38,996 nt of DNA from Acidobacteriota bacterium (lineage in GTDB: Bacteria; Acidobacteriota; Holophagae; Acanthopleuribacterales; Acanthopleuribacteraceae), in assembly GCA_030066195.1 (NCBI GenBank), contig JASJCB010000098.1, positions 1-38,996 of the forward strand, read 5' to 3'. A program made the translations under genes and the position numbers. Below, piece by piece: positions 26,221 to 34,368 of the stretch (positions within the stretch are counted from its first letter, which is position 1; the number at the start of each line of letters is the position of its first letter). The notes under the pieces are model-generated. The model made no database searches. It worked only from the letters and a program-made list of their open reading frames with translations, and was not told where the DNA came from.

Positions 26221-27399
26221 TTAAAGTGCGGCTTCGTATAGTTCCTGGAATTGTTCCTCGGCGACAGGCCTGGGATTGAAATTGCCGGTCCATTGGTGCT
26301 TTGCATCATCGGCCAATGCCGGCAGGTGCTTTGCCTCGATACCGAAATGATTCAAGTGGGTAGGCAAGCCGGCCGCGACCTGCATTTCCGAGACGCGCCG
26401 GGCCAGCCGCTCCGCGCCGCTGCCCGGTCCGTCCATTTTAGCCGAATCGGCCAGGTCGTCGTAGAGTTCGTCCACCGTGCAGTTGTTGAAGCGGATGACG
26501 TGCGGCAGCATCAAACCCACCGCCACGCCGTGCGTCACATCGAATTGCGCCGTCAACGGATTGGCGCAGGCATGGGCCGCACCCAGCATGGAATTTTCAA
26601 TAGCGCAGCCGGAATAATGCGCTCCCAGCATCATATTGCCCCAGGCTTCATCTCCGCCACTGCCGGAAAGTACGGTGTCGAAGTTGGCATTCAACAAGCG
26701 CCAGGCCTCGCGGGCGAACATTTGGGAAACGGGATTGCGAACGTTGGTGACAAAGCTCTCCAATGCGTGCGTAACCGCGTCCATGGCGGTGGTGGCCGCG
26801 ACTTCACGAGGCACGCTATGCAATAGTTCCGGGTCCAGAATGACGGTGTGAAAGCGCGCCTTCAAGTCGCCGCAAGCCATCTTCCGGTGCGTCTTCTCGT
26901 CGGATATCAACGCAAAGCACTGGGCCTCGCTGCCGGTACCCGCCGTGGTGGGAACACCGATGGAGGGGAGCATGGCTTGTTTGGCCAGGCCTTTGCCCCA
27001 GTAGTCCTGCATCTGCCCGCCGTTGGAAAGCAGAAAGTTGGCGCCTTTGGCGCAGTCCATGGAACTGCCCCCGCCCAGTCCTACGATCAGGTCGATGTCC
27101 CCGGCATCGCGTGCGAAGGCGGTGCATGCCTCGACCACGCGGGTGGTGGGGTTTTCCTCGACCTGATCGAAGGTGAAAACCTTCAAGCCGGTCTCTTCCA
27201 GTCGGGCGATCGCGTTTGCCTCGTGGCCCGCGGCCCTCAGGCCGGGATCGGTCACCAGCAGCACGCGAGAACCGCCCAACTCATTCGCGGCCTTGCCCAG
27301 TTCGGCAAGCGTGCCGGGTCCGAAACGGACCCGGATGGTGGGTTGAAAGTCGAATTGAATGGTAGCGGCGTGCGCGGCGTCAGGCGGCACAGTAGTCAT
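26221..27399 (-). CDS. Iron-containing alcohol dehydrogenase
   Basis: 392-aa group III alcohol dehydrogenase. The NAD-binding loop is GLGGGSSMDCAK (about 107-118), with IGVPTTAGTGSEAQ next. The metal ligands of the family are present: D207 and H211 (AMDAVTHALE), H276 (GAAHACANP) and H290 (THGVAVG). Length and order are standard. GGGAGGAG precedes the ATG. It is the third gene of the operon, downstream of an acid-activating enzyme and an acyl reductase, so it probably reduces the resulting aldehyde to an alcohol (inference). Confidence 0.93.
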   Translation of the reverse strand: MTTVPPDAAHAATIQFDFQPTIRVRFGPGTLAELGKAANELGGSRVLLVTDPGLRAAGHEANAIARLEETGLKVFTFDQVEENPTTRVVEACTAFARDAGDIDLIVGLGGGSSMDCAKGANFLLSNGGQMQDYWGKGLAKQAMLPSIGVPTTAGTGSEAQCFALISDEKTHRKMACGDLKARFHTVILDPELLHSVPREVAATTAMDAVTHALESFVTNVRNPVSQMFAREAWRLLNANFDTVLSGSGGDEAWGNMMLGAHYSGCAIENSMLGAAHACANPLTAQFDVTHGVAVGLMLPHVIRFNNCTVDELYDDLADSAKMDGPGSGAERLARRVSEMQVAAGLPTHLNHFGIEAKHLPALADDAKHQWTGNFNPRPVAEEQFQELYEAAL

Positions 27400-27462
27400 A
27401 GAAAGGCTCCTCCCGTTTTCCTGGTCAGCACACCCGGATGTTGTGATTTCCTTGCGACTGGT

Positions 27463-28857
27463 TTAGAACGCGGCGAACTGCACCGCGCGTTGTTTGTAAA
27501 GCAGTTCGAACAGGTTGCCCTCGTGCGGTTGATCCCAGCGGATCTTGACCGTGGGAATGGGTCCCACGTTCAGGCGATCCACAAAAGTGCTGTCCTGCAA
27601 GTCGCGAATCAGTTGCTCGTCGCGAGACAGCAGGGTAGCCACCAGGGTCAGGTCAATGGCTTGAGCCATGCGATCCTGCGGCACCTGGACCACCGAGGCG
27701 TAGGGGAAGAGGTATTCCGCCCGGGCCAGGGGATGATCGGGCTCGTCGCACCAGATCAAAGTAGGTAACAAAAAGGTGCAGCCTTCTAATTCCACCACCC
27801 GGTCACCTTCCCGATATTTGGCGGTCAGGTCCTCGGCGCCGCCTTGAGCCAGGTAGCTGTCGATCTGACGAGAGACCATATGGGCCAACTTGGGATTGGT
27901 AAAGGCGGAAAGAATCGCCTCGGGATCTTCCATACCACGCGCCGGAATGGCCGCCAGACGTTCGGCCAGGGCCTCCGCCATCTCGCGACCGTCGGCCGAG
28001 GTCCAGACGCCGGAGGCGTTGATGCAACTGCGCCCGCCGTTGGCCGCGATCGAGGTGACCATCAGGTCCAGGTAATCCGCGTAGCGGCTTGACATGTCGG
28101 AGCCGAGTAGAACCTTGGACCAACCGGGTCCGTGCAACTGAATTTTGTCCTCGCCTTTCCAGGCTTCCACCGTGGATTTATCGCCGAAGAACATGGACTT
28201 GCCGGCCCGCATCAGGATCTCGCGAGTACCGTTGGGATCGGTGGGATAGATGCTGATACCCTCGGGCGGCATACCGGCCTTGGTCAGCGCCGCCGCGATG
28301 CGGTAGGGCGACCAGGGTTCCCTGCTGCCGGGTTTCAGAATCAGCGGCGTACGCAAGGGAATAGAGGGAATCCAGAGCGAGTGTACACCCGGGGAGTTGT
28401 TAGGCAGAATGGCGCCCAGGCTTGCAGTTTCGCGACGGAACATCTGGCTGAGCTCGTCCAGGCGAAGCCCGCGCGTCAAGCCGTCCAGAACGGTGCGCGA
28501 CTGCTGCATGGCGGCTGCAATCTTGTCCATATTGCGGCGAGCGCTTGATTTGGGCGTGCCGGTAGAGGCGGTGATGCTGTCCAGATAATCATCGGGACCT
28601 TGCATGGTGTCGCCCAAGGGAAGATGATCGTTGAGGAAGATATCCGCCGCATTCTCGCAAACGGCAATCAATTCGTCGATGGTGTACCTTTCCAACTCTT
28701 CCTGATGGTCGCGGGCGTGCATCATATCACGGCCGATGAGACCGGGATTGGCCAGGCTCATTTCGGCCATGGGTTGCCCCGTGCGGAAATCGGTGATGGT
28801 GAGTGTGTTGAGGCTCTTGTACGGAATGCCCGCACGCAGGACGGGAATATGCAGCAT
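27463..28857 (-). CDS. Aldehyde-dehydrogenase-fold acyl reductase (EhpG/LuxC-like)
   Basis: 464-aa member of the aldehyde dehydrogenase superfamily. The cofactor half contains LGAILPNNSPGVHSLWIPSI, ILKPGSREPWSPYRIAAAL and FFGDKSTVEAW. The catalytic Cys is C278 in NGGRSCINASG. The usual E-L-G-G-K stretch with the general-base Glu is replaced by QLHGPGWSKVLL, as expected for acyl-reducing rather than aldehyde-oxidising members. It overlaps the upstream adenylating enzyme gene by TGATG, so the two are translationally coupled. The likely reaction is reduction of an activated acid (acyl-AMP or thioester) to aldehyde. The pairing is like EhpF/EhpG or LuxE/LuxC. Confidence 0.85.
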   Translation of the reverse strand: MLHIPVLRAGIPYKSLNTLTITDFRTGQPMAEMSLANPGLIGRDMMHARDHQEELERYTIDELIAVCENAADIFLNDHLPLGDTMQGPDDYLDSITASTGTPKSSARRNMDKIAAAMQQSRTVLDGLTRGLRLDELSQMFRRETASLGAILPNNSPGVHSLWIPSIPLRTPLILKPGSREPWSPYRIAAALTKAGMPPEGISIYPTDPNGTREILMRAGKSMFFGDKSTVEAWKGEDKIQLHGPGWSKVLLGSDMSSRYADYLDLMVTSIAANGGRSCINASGVWTSADGREMAEALAERLAAIPARGMEDPEAILSAFTNPKLAHMVSRQIDSYLAQGGAEDLTAKYREGDRVVELEGCTFLLPTLIWCDEPDHPLARAEYLFPYASVVQVPQDRMAQAIDLTLVATLLSRDEQLIRDLQDSTFVDRLNVGPIPTVKIRWDQPHEGNLFELLYKQRAVQFAAF

Positions 28858-29939
28858 CAGTAAACCCCCACGACCACCGACTCTTCGAACTGGGTGAACA
28901 GGCCCAGGTCACGGACGCCGTCCCACGGATAGAGGTCGATAGGTTCCGCCCGATAACCCTGATCGCGCTCGGCGAAACGGGGTACGAAGAACTCCTTGGT
29001 GAGGGTGGTCAAGAGCACACGGCCCTGGGTGTTGTAGGGCACCACCTCGTCCAGGTTGTCCGGGTTGACAATCTCGAACATGGCGCGTGGATGAGGTGGG
29101 TAATAGGTAATGGAATAATCGTTGGTCGCGGGGTCGAACGGCTTGTGACAAGCCAGGCCCATCAAGGTGTTGCCGTAGGTGGGCACAAAATCGATGCCGG
29201 GGATCAGTTCCTCCCGCGCGAAGCGGTGAAACTGGGCGTTCATCTCGGTACCGCCGCAGAAGATGCCGGTAATGCCGTGGCGCACCAGGTCGACCTTTTC
29301 GCAGAGCGCTTCCAGAAGCTTGGGCGTGGTGAAGATACAGCGCACGTTGGGGTGCTGCTTGAGGATGACCAGCGCCTGGTCGATGACGTGGTTCTTATAG
29401 AGCGCGGCATCCTGGGGCCGGTTGGTCTTGAGCATCTTGTTGAACCAGCGCGGATCCAGGTCCAAGTGGAAGGCGATACCGCCGCGAACCTGGGCCAGGT
29501 GCTCGATGGCCAGGCGCAGGCGACGCGGGCCGGTGGGTCCCAACATCAGCCAGTCGGCGCCGTGGGGAAAACCCTCGTCGTGAAGCGTTTCGCTGAACAG
29601 GCTGTAATCGGCGCGGAAGTCGTTGATATTGATGCGGTATTTTGGAACGCCCGTGGAGCCTCCGGTTTCGAAAACGGATACCGGTGAGTTTTGATAAGCC
29701 TTTGGAATCCAGTTTCGCACCGGCTCCTTGCGCAGCCAGTTGTCCTGGAAGTGACCCAGGATCTTGAGGTCGCTGTAATTATTGATCTTCTCGCGTGGGT
29801 CGAAATCCAGTTTTTGGGCAAAGTTCAGCCAGAAGGGGCACCCGGTCTCGGGGTTGAAATGCCATTGAACAATCTCGCGGACATGTGCGTCGAGGCGTTC
29901 TTTTGCCGCCGCGACCTTTTCTTCCAAACTAGCGCTCAT
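28857..29939 (-). CDS. ANL-superfamily adenylating enzyme (EhpF-like)
   Basis: 360-aa protein. The ATP-binding P-loop motif is ETGGSTGVPK (91-100). Later motifs include IFTTPKLLEAL, GITGIFCGGTEM and FVPTYGNTLMG, equivalent to the Y-G-x-T element, then a late YRAEPIDLYPW. The overall pattern is like phenylacetate-CoA ligase and acyl-protein synthetase LuxE. It is short: the mobile C-terminal domain of typical ANL enzymes (usually 430-550 aa) seems missing. That shortening is a known property of EhpF, which activates a phenazine carboxylate. The start at 29939 is chosen because GAGG lies six bases upstream; the ATG at 29945 abuts it. It is the first gene of the operon. Confidence 0.85.
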   Translation of the reverse strand: MSASLEEKVAAAKERLDAHVREIVQWHFNPETGCPFWLNFAQKLDFDPREKINNYSDLKILGHFQDNWLRKEPVRNWIPKAYQNSPVSVFETGGSTGVPKYRININDFRADYSLFSETLHDEGFPHGADWLMLGPTGPRRLRLAIEHLAQVRGGIAFHLDLDPRWFNKMLKTNRPQDAALYKNHVIDQALVILKQHPNVRCIFTTPKLLEALCEKVDLVRHGITGIFCGGTEMNAQFHRFAREELIPGIDFVPTYGNTLMGLACHKPFDPATNDYSITYYPPHPRAMFEIVNPDNLDEVVPYNTQGRVLLTTLTKEFFVPRFAERDQGYRAEPIDLYPWDGVRDLGLFTQFEESVVVGVY

Positions 29940-30072
29940 TCGCATCCTCGATTCTTCAAAGTTCCGGTCGGTAGGAGGGTTTAGAAAACCCGCTAAAGGA
30001 GTCGCCGTTAAAAGCCCGGGGGGTGCAAAAACCGGACCCCGCCGATGGGTTTACGGAAGCTGTTCTATGAAG

Positions 30073-30099
30073 AAAGGCCGGATCGAGGATCCGGCCTTT
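30073..30099 (-). terminator. Terminator after the 80-aa secreted peptide
   Basis: AAAGGCCGGATC and GATCCGGCCTTT form a perfect 12-bp stem with a 3-nt loop. On the minus strand it sits 33 bp after the peptide stop and ends in CTTTCTTC. Confidence 0.8.
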
Positions 30100-30131
30100 C
30101 CAATTATTCTAACGCTAGGGGGGTTGCGGTT

Positions 30132-30374
30132 TTACTTATAGCAGTACCAGGGATCGCAATCGGGCTGCGCCCAATATACACGGTAGGTAACACCGTTTTT
30201 GGTGCAGGTAGAGCTCAGGTCGATCAGGTAGGGGCAACCGCCGCAAGTACCGGCTTGCAGACTGTCGCATTCACCAAGATCGATCAAAGTGGCCATCGAG
30301 TACTGGCCCATGCCCAACGCCAAAACGGAGGACAGGAGCAAAAGCATGGCGGCTTTCTTGAATTTTTTCATCAT
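30132..30374 (-). CDS. Small secreted Cys-rich peptide
   Basis: 80-aa product with a signal peptide (MMKKFKKAAMLLLLSSVLAL, cleavage near GQYSMA). The ~50-aa mature part has seven Cys (GECDS, TCGGCP, STCTK, DCDPWYC) and ends CYK, suggesting a disulfide-knotted exported peptide. AAGGAGA lies before the ATG and a perfect terminator follows. A GGATGC/GCATCC hairpin in its leader lies at 30393-30408. The signal region resembles that of the 14218 peptide (K-K-F start, G-x-x-Q-x-x-M-A). The function is unknown. Confidence 0.75.
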   Translation of the reverse strand: MMKKFKKAAMLLLLSSVLALGMGQYSMATLIDLGECDSLQAGTCGGCPYLIDLSSTCTKNGVTYRVYWAQPDCDPWYCYK

Positions 30375-30531
30375 AATTCTCCTTAGTTATGGGGATGCAG
30401 GCGCATCCATAGATATCTGGTGTGTAATTCGGTTAGGGTCACACTAACAATCTACGCCTGAGTTGAGTGAGTAGTTTCACTTGTTTCGGATTTCCGTAGA
30501 CGCCGGCCGCGGGTGAACCAGCTCAAGTTTT

Positions 30532-30804
30532 CTAAATTATGACATTTATCGAGATAAGCAGAAGCGGGATACCGGATAAAACAATCCCAAGCATTGCCAT
30601 GGTTCGCTTACTGGAGCGTAAACCCTTGATACCGAAAAGGATGCTGACAGGGGCGGTCAAGAAGACAATCCCCGGCATCAGGAACAGGAAGACAATGGTG
30701 CTGAACAAGCCGAAAGTCAGCGCTACCTGAGCATGGAGGCTTCGAGAGCGGTCCTCGAGCTTATCTCGGAAACTTTGGGAAAGACCGGTTTTGTGATCTT
30801 CCAT
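30532..30804 (-). CDS. DUF4190-like small membrane protein
   Basis: 90-aa protein with a charged N-terminus (1-25) and two transmembrane helices (about 28-55 and 68-90) joined by a basic turn GIKGLRSSKRTMAM. That G-I-x-G-L-x-x-S loop with two flanking helices is typical of DUF4190-type proteins. The start at 30804 is favoured by GGGAGG just upstream over the ATG at 30825. It lies 36 bp after the heptose kinase gene in the same direction, so it may be the last gene of the tat operon. No specific function is known. Confidence 0.7.
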   Translation of the reverse strand: MEDHKTGLSQSFRDKLEDRSRSLHAQVALTFGLFSTIVFLFLMPGIVFLTAPVSILFGIKGLRSSKRTMAMLGIVLSGIPLLLISINVII

Positions 30805-30840
30805 ACAACCTCCCGAGGAATTCAAACATCCAAAAAAACT

Positions 30841-31828
<988 letters not shown>

Positions 31829-31836
<8 letters not shown>

Positions 31837-31990
31837 GAGGAATCTCCGTTCGGACGGCACGCGCCGGGATCAACACGGGAATACCGTCCTCGATAGGATA
31901 ACCCAAGGCGCACAACTTACAGGCCAACTTATCGGAATCGACAGCCAAAGGCCCGTGACAGTTGGGGCAGCAGAATCCGTCCAGGTTCAC
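31829..31990 (-). CDS. Trm112-like small zinc-ribbon protein
   Basis: 53-aa product with a GTG start at 31990, preceded by AGGAGG. It has two cysteine pairs, FCCPNCHGPL and ACKLCALGYP, followed by IEDGIPVLIP. This matches the Trm112/YcaR-type zinc ribbon (C-P-x-C-x-G-x-L ... C-x-x-C-x-x-x-Y-P-I-x-D-G-I-P-V-L). Eukaryotic Trm112 activates methyltransferases; bacterial YcaR-like members often sit next to lipopolysaccharide genes such as lpxK, which fits the heptose kinase here. It overlaps tatC by GTGA and the kinase gene by 8 bp. It is easily missed because of its size. Confidence 0.88.
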
Positions 31991-32784
31991 CTTACCTCCT
32001 CATCCACGGGCACGGTCTCACTCGCCAGGGAGAGCGCCTCCTCCTCGTCCTCCTCTTTTTTCTTTTTGGCCACCAGCGCCGCCGCACCGACGCCAAGCAG
32101 GTAGAGCAGCAACATGGGTACAGCCAGAAAGGTTTGGATATAGGGATCGGGAGTAGGGGTGATGATTGCGGAGATGGTAAAGACAATCAACACGGCATAC
32201 TTGAATTTCTGCAGGAGGAAACGAGGCGTGACGACGCCCACCTTGGCCAGGAAGAAGATAACCAGGGGCAATTCAAAACTGGCGCCCATGCCCATGACGA
32301 ACGCAAACAAGATAGACAGGTAGTAACTGCGCGTCACCAGGTTCTGTGAGCCGCCGTAGTTATAGGAGATCAGATAATCCAGTGCGGTAGGAAAGACTTG
32401 GACGAAACTGAACAGGCATCCCAGGATAAAGAACAGGCTCATAAAGATAAGGAAGGGCAGCGCAAACCACTTTTCGCTTTTGGTGAGGCCCGGCGAAACG
32501 AACATCCAAATATGGTAGAAGATGAGCCCGCTGGACAGGATGATGCTCACCCAGAAACAAGCGCGGATATGGGCCAGGAAGGGTTCCTTGGGATCGATCA
32601 TGGTGAAACCGTGGTTTTCACCCAGGTTTTTGTAGGGCGTAGCCAGGAACTCGAAGATCTCTTTATGAAAGAAAAAGCAGACGCAGAAGACCACAACCCA
32701 AAGAATGAGGCTTTTGAAGATGCGTCCGCGAAGCTCCTCCAGGTGCTCGAAGAAGCTCATTTCATTGGGATCGGCCTTGGTCAT
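31987..32784 (-). CDS. tatC: Twin-arginine translocase subunit TatC
   Basis: 265-aa, six-helix core of the Tat export system, which recognises twin-arginine signal peptides. Diagnostic motifs are the N-terminal MSFFEHLEELRGRIFKSL (H-L-E-E-L-R-x-R), FWVSIILSSGLIFYHIWMFV with S-P-G-L-T-x-x-E-K after it, and the later FGMGASFELPLVIFFLAKVG-like segment (here VMGMGASFELPLVIFF). The C-terminus is highly charged. It overlaps tatA by ATGA and the Trm112-like gene by GTGA, so all three are translationally coupled. Confidence 0.96.
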   Translation of the reverse strand: MTKADPNEMSFFEHLEELRGRIFKSLILWVVVFCVCFFFHKEIFEFLATPYKNLGENHGFTMIDPKEPFLAHIRACFWVSIILSSGLIFYHIWMFVSPGLTKSEKWFALPFLIFMSLFFILGCLFSFVQVFPTALDYLISYNYGGSQNLVTRSYYLSILFAFVMGMGASFELPLVIFFLAKVGVVTPRFLLQKFKYAVLIVFTISAIITPTPDPYIQTFLAVPMLLLYLLGVGAAALVAKKKKEEDEEEALSLASETVPVDEEVR

Positions 32785-33098
32785 CCGTTGCTGTTACCTT
32801 CTTTTTCCAGGTCGATGACCATTTCTTCCGGTTGGTCTTTGGTCGGGGAGGGCCCGGTTTGGGCGGCGGGCTTGGGGGTTTGGACAGAAGCGGCCGGAGC
32901 TTGCGGTTGGGCGGGCGGCTGCGCCGGGGGCGGTTCGTTGATACTTTCCATCAGACCGCTGGTGCCCTTTCGGAACTCGCGGATGCCTTTGCCCAGGGAA
33001 CGACCCAGCTCAGGCAGTTTCTTGGGACCGAAGATCAACAACGCCAGTAACAGGATAACGATGACCTCGGGAACGCCGATATTTCCGATAAACAACAT
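32781..33098 (-). CDS. tatA: Twin-arginine translocase subunit TatA/E
   Basis: 105-aa protein. The N-terminal helix is GVPEVIVILLLALLIFGP, followed by the KKLPELGRSLGKGIREF amphipathic helix, the TatA/TatB family hallmark. The tail is Pro/Ala/Gln-rich and acidic, longer than in E. coli. The start at 33098 (MLFIG) follows GAGGGG; an upstream in-frame start to 33233 would add a non-conserved 45-residue extension and is rejected. It is the first gene of the tatA-tatC-Trm112-rfaE1 operon. Three palindromes at 33184-33285 lie 86-187 bp upstream and may regulate it. Confidence 0.93.
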   Translation of the reverse strand: MLFIGNIGVPEVIVILLLALLIFGPKKLPELGRSLGKGIREFRKGTSGLMESINEPPPAQPPAQPQAPAASVQTPKPAAQTGPSPTKDQPEEMVIDLEKEGNSNG

Positions 33099-33183
33099 GG
33101 GAACCCCTCGGTGAAGGCAAAAATCACATACAGGGAACATTGTAGCACGTCGGGGGGCTGGGGAACCAACGCCGGATTGCCTC

Positions 33184-33285
33184 AAATCTTCCCAGGAAGG
33201 CAATAAGGAGCCGGCCTTCGATACTCGATTCATCCCGGGAAGACACGAACATTTTGCATAAGATCCTTGATTCTTCCCGGGAAGA
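33184..33285. repeat. Three palindromes at 42-43 bp spacing upstream of tatA
   Basis: A 17-bp unit around TCTTCCCGGGAAGA occurs at 33184-33200 (diverged: AAATCTTCCCAGGAAGG), 33227-33243 (GATTCATCCCGGGAAGA) and 33269-33285 (GATTCTTCCCGGGAAGA). The spacings are 43 and 42 bp. The two better copies share the flanking GATTC, and related sequence after them (ACATTTTG-like and ACAAAATG) continues the likeness. Same-face spacing suggests cooperative protein sites or hairpins; the role is unknown. Confidence 0.75.
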
Positions 33286-33387
33286 ACAAAATGTACTCAC
33301 ATATAGAGTATCTTACTTGCCGATTGGCTCAATGGTCGGCACTTTTTGTTGCCCTACCCGAACTCATTGAGATGTTGCAACATATGT

Positions 33388-33809
33388 TTTCAGTTGTCAT
33401 TGGTTGTTCCCGTAATTCCAGGATCAAGAATCAGTTCTGATTCCTCGACCCGGAAAAGTCAGGAGCAAAGAATGAAGCCTGGTTCCTCGACCCGGAAAAG
33501 TCAGGAGCAAAAAATCGAAACCGGTTCTTTGCTCCCCGAAAAGTAATGTGAAAGAAATCAGTTGTGGGTCCTTGACCCGGACTTTTCGGGAGCAAAGAAT
33601 GAGAACTGATTCTTTGCTCCTGAACTTTCGGTGCGCCGAGAATGAGGACTGATTCTTTGCTCCCCGACTTTAAGTATCGAGGAATCAAGCCCCATACCAC
33701 GATCCTCGGCGACGAGGATCAACCAATCAGGCAGTATCATGAGGACTATTCCGGCAAGAGTCATACGTTTTGACTGTATTGAGTTGTTAAAACCGAAAAT
33801 CGGGTTGTT
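33388..33809. repeat. ~422-bp non-coding array element, copy 1
   Basis: Copy 1 of a repeat that recurs in the same orientation at 38282-38704. Inside, seven units start at 33441, 33483, 33525, 33569, 33610, 33653 and 33695 (mean period 42.3 bp). Units begin TTCCTCGACCCGG or TTCTTTGCTCC and often end GGAGCAAAGAAT, so left and right arms are inverse complements and many units can fold. A minus-strand frame reads a 14-residue repeat (FFAPDFSGSRNQ-like), but period changes of 41-44 break the frame and it is not a gene. The element ends with a shared tail (AAACCGAAAATCGGGTTGTT). Confidence 0.9.
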
Positions 33810-34306
33810 TGCAGGCGACAAGGCCGGAAAACCCTCCAAAGGTTCGGCCCAAAATACAACGACGATGATCCCGAAGTAGCGTGAGCAAGCCCGGACACGG
33901 AACGATCACGGACGGAACCAGGACGGTTGCGGTTATAGACAGGTGCTTACCGGCACACCCCGGGTTTGCTCGCGTCGGACAATCATGTTCCGAGGAACAA
34001 GTCATGACTTTAAGACCGAAGGCATGCCCGCACACCAAAACAAACCAGGAAAGCCCGCAAAGAATCTCAGGTGGGATCTGTTTATGCTACCCTTTCTGCC
34101 GGGAGCTTCCCTTCGGTCTCCGTACATACGTCGCGTTTTTTTCCTGTTCCTCCGTCGCGAACAAAGCCTCACCTTGCTTATAAGCAGGGTCATCATTCAG
34201 GCCGGCTGTCGGTTCCTTACCCAGGTCGAGCCACGTGAGGTTTGTTCACGCTACTCTGTATCTAACCCGGGCTTTTTGAGAAGTTGCGATGTTGCATGTC
34301 CTGAAA
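33810..34306. other. Intergenic region, nothing recognised
   Basis: No gene, RNA or clear repeat is recognised between the array element and the receptor terminator. Open frames here continue antisense into the receptor gene and are shadows. Confidence 0.5.
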
Positions 34307-34335
34307 CGAAAAAGGGCCCGGCGGATGCCGGGCCC
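34307..34335 (-). terminator. Terminator after the TonB-dependent receptor
   Basis: GGGCCCGGC and a complementary CCGGGCCC arm form a GC-rich stem at 34314-34335. On the minus strand it is followed by CTTTTTCG. It lies 34 bp after the stop. Confidence 0.85.
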
Positions 34336-34368
34336 GTGTTCGTTCGGGAATCCTCTCGGATACCGGTA

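Noticed and set aside
33099..33233. N-terminal extension of TatA
   Set aside because: TatA proteins begin right before the membrane helix; the start at 33098 has a ribosome binding site and the extension covers a candidate regulatory palindrome.
33372..33383. 12-bp palindrome ATGTTGCAACAT
   Set aside because: Perfect, but short enough to occur by chance and not placed at a promoter.
33431..33700. Minus-strand protein with 14-residue repeats (FFAPDFSGSRNQ type), also seen at 37961-38491
   Set aside because: The reading frame arises from a 42-bp DNA repeat. Steps of 41, 43 and 44 bp break the frame, there is no ribosome binding site, and the second frame runs antisense through the DUF2007 gene.
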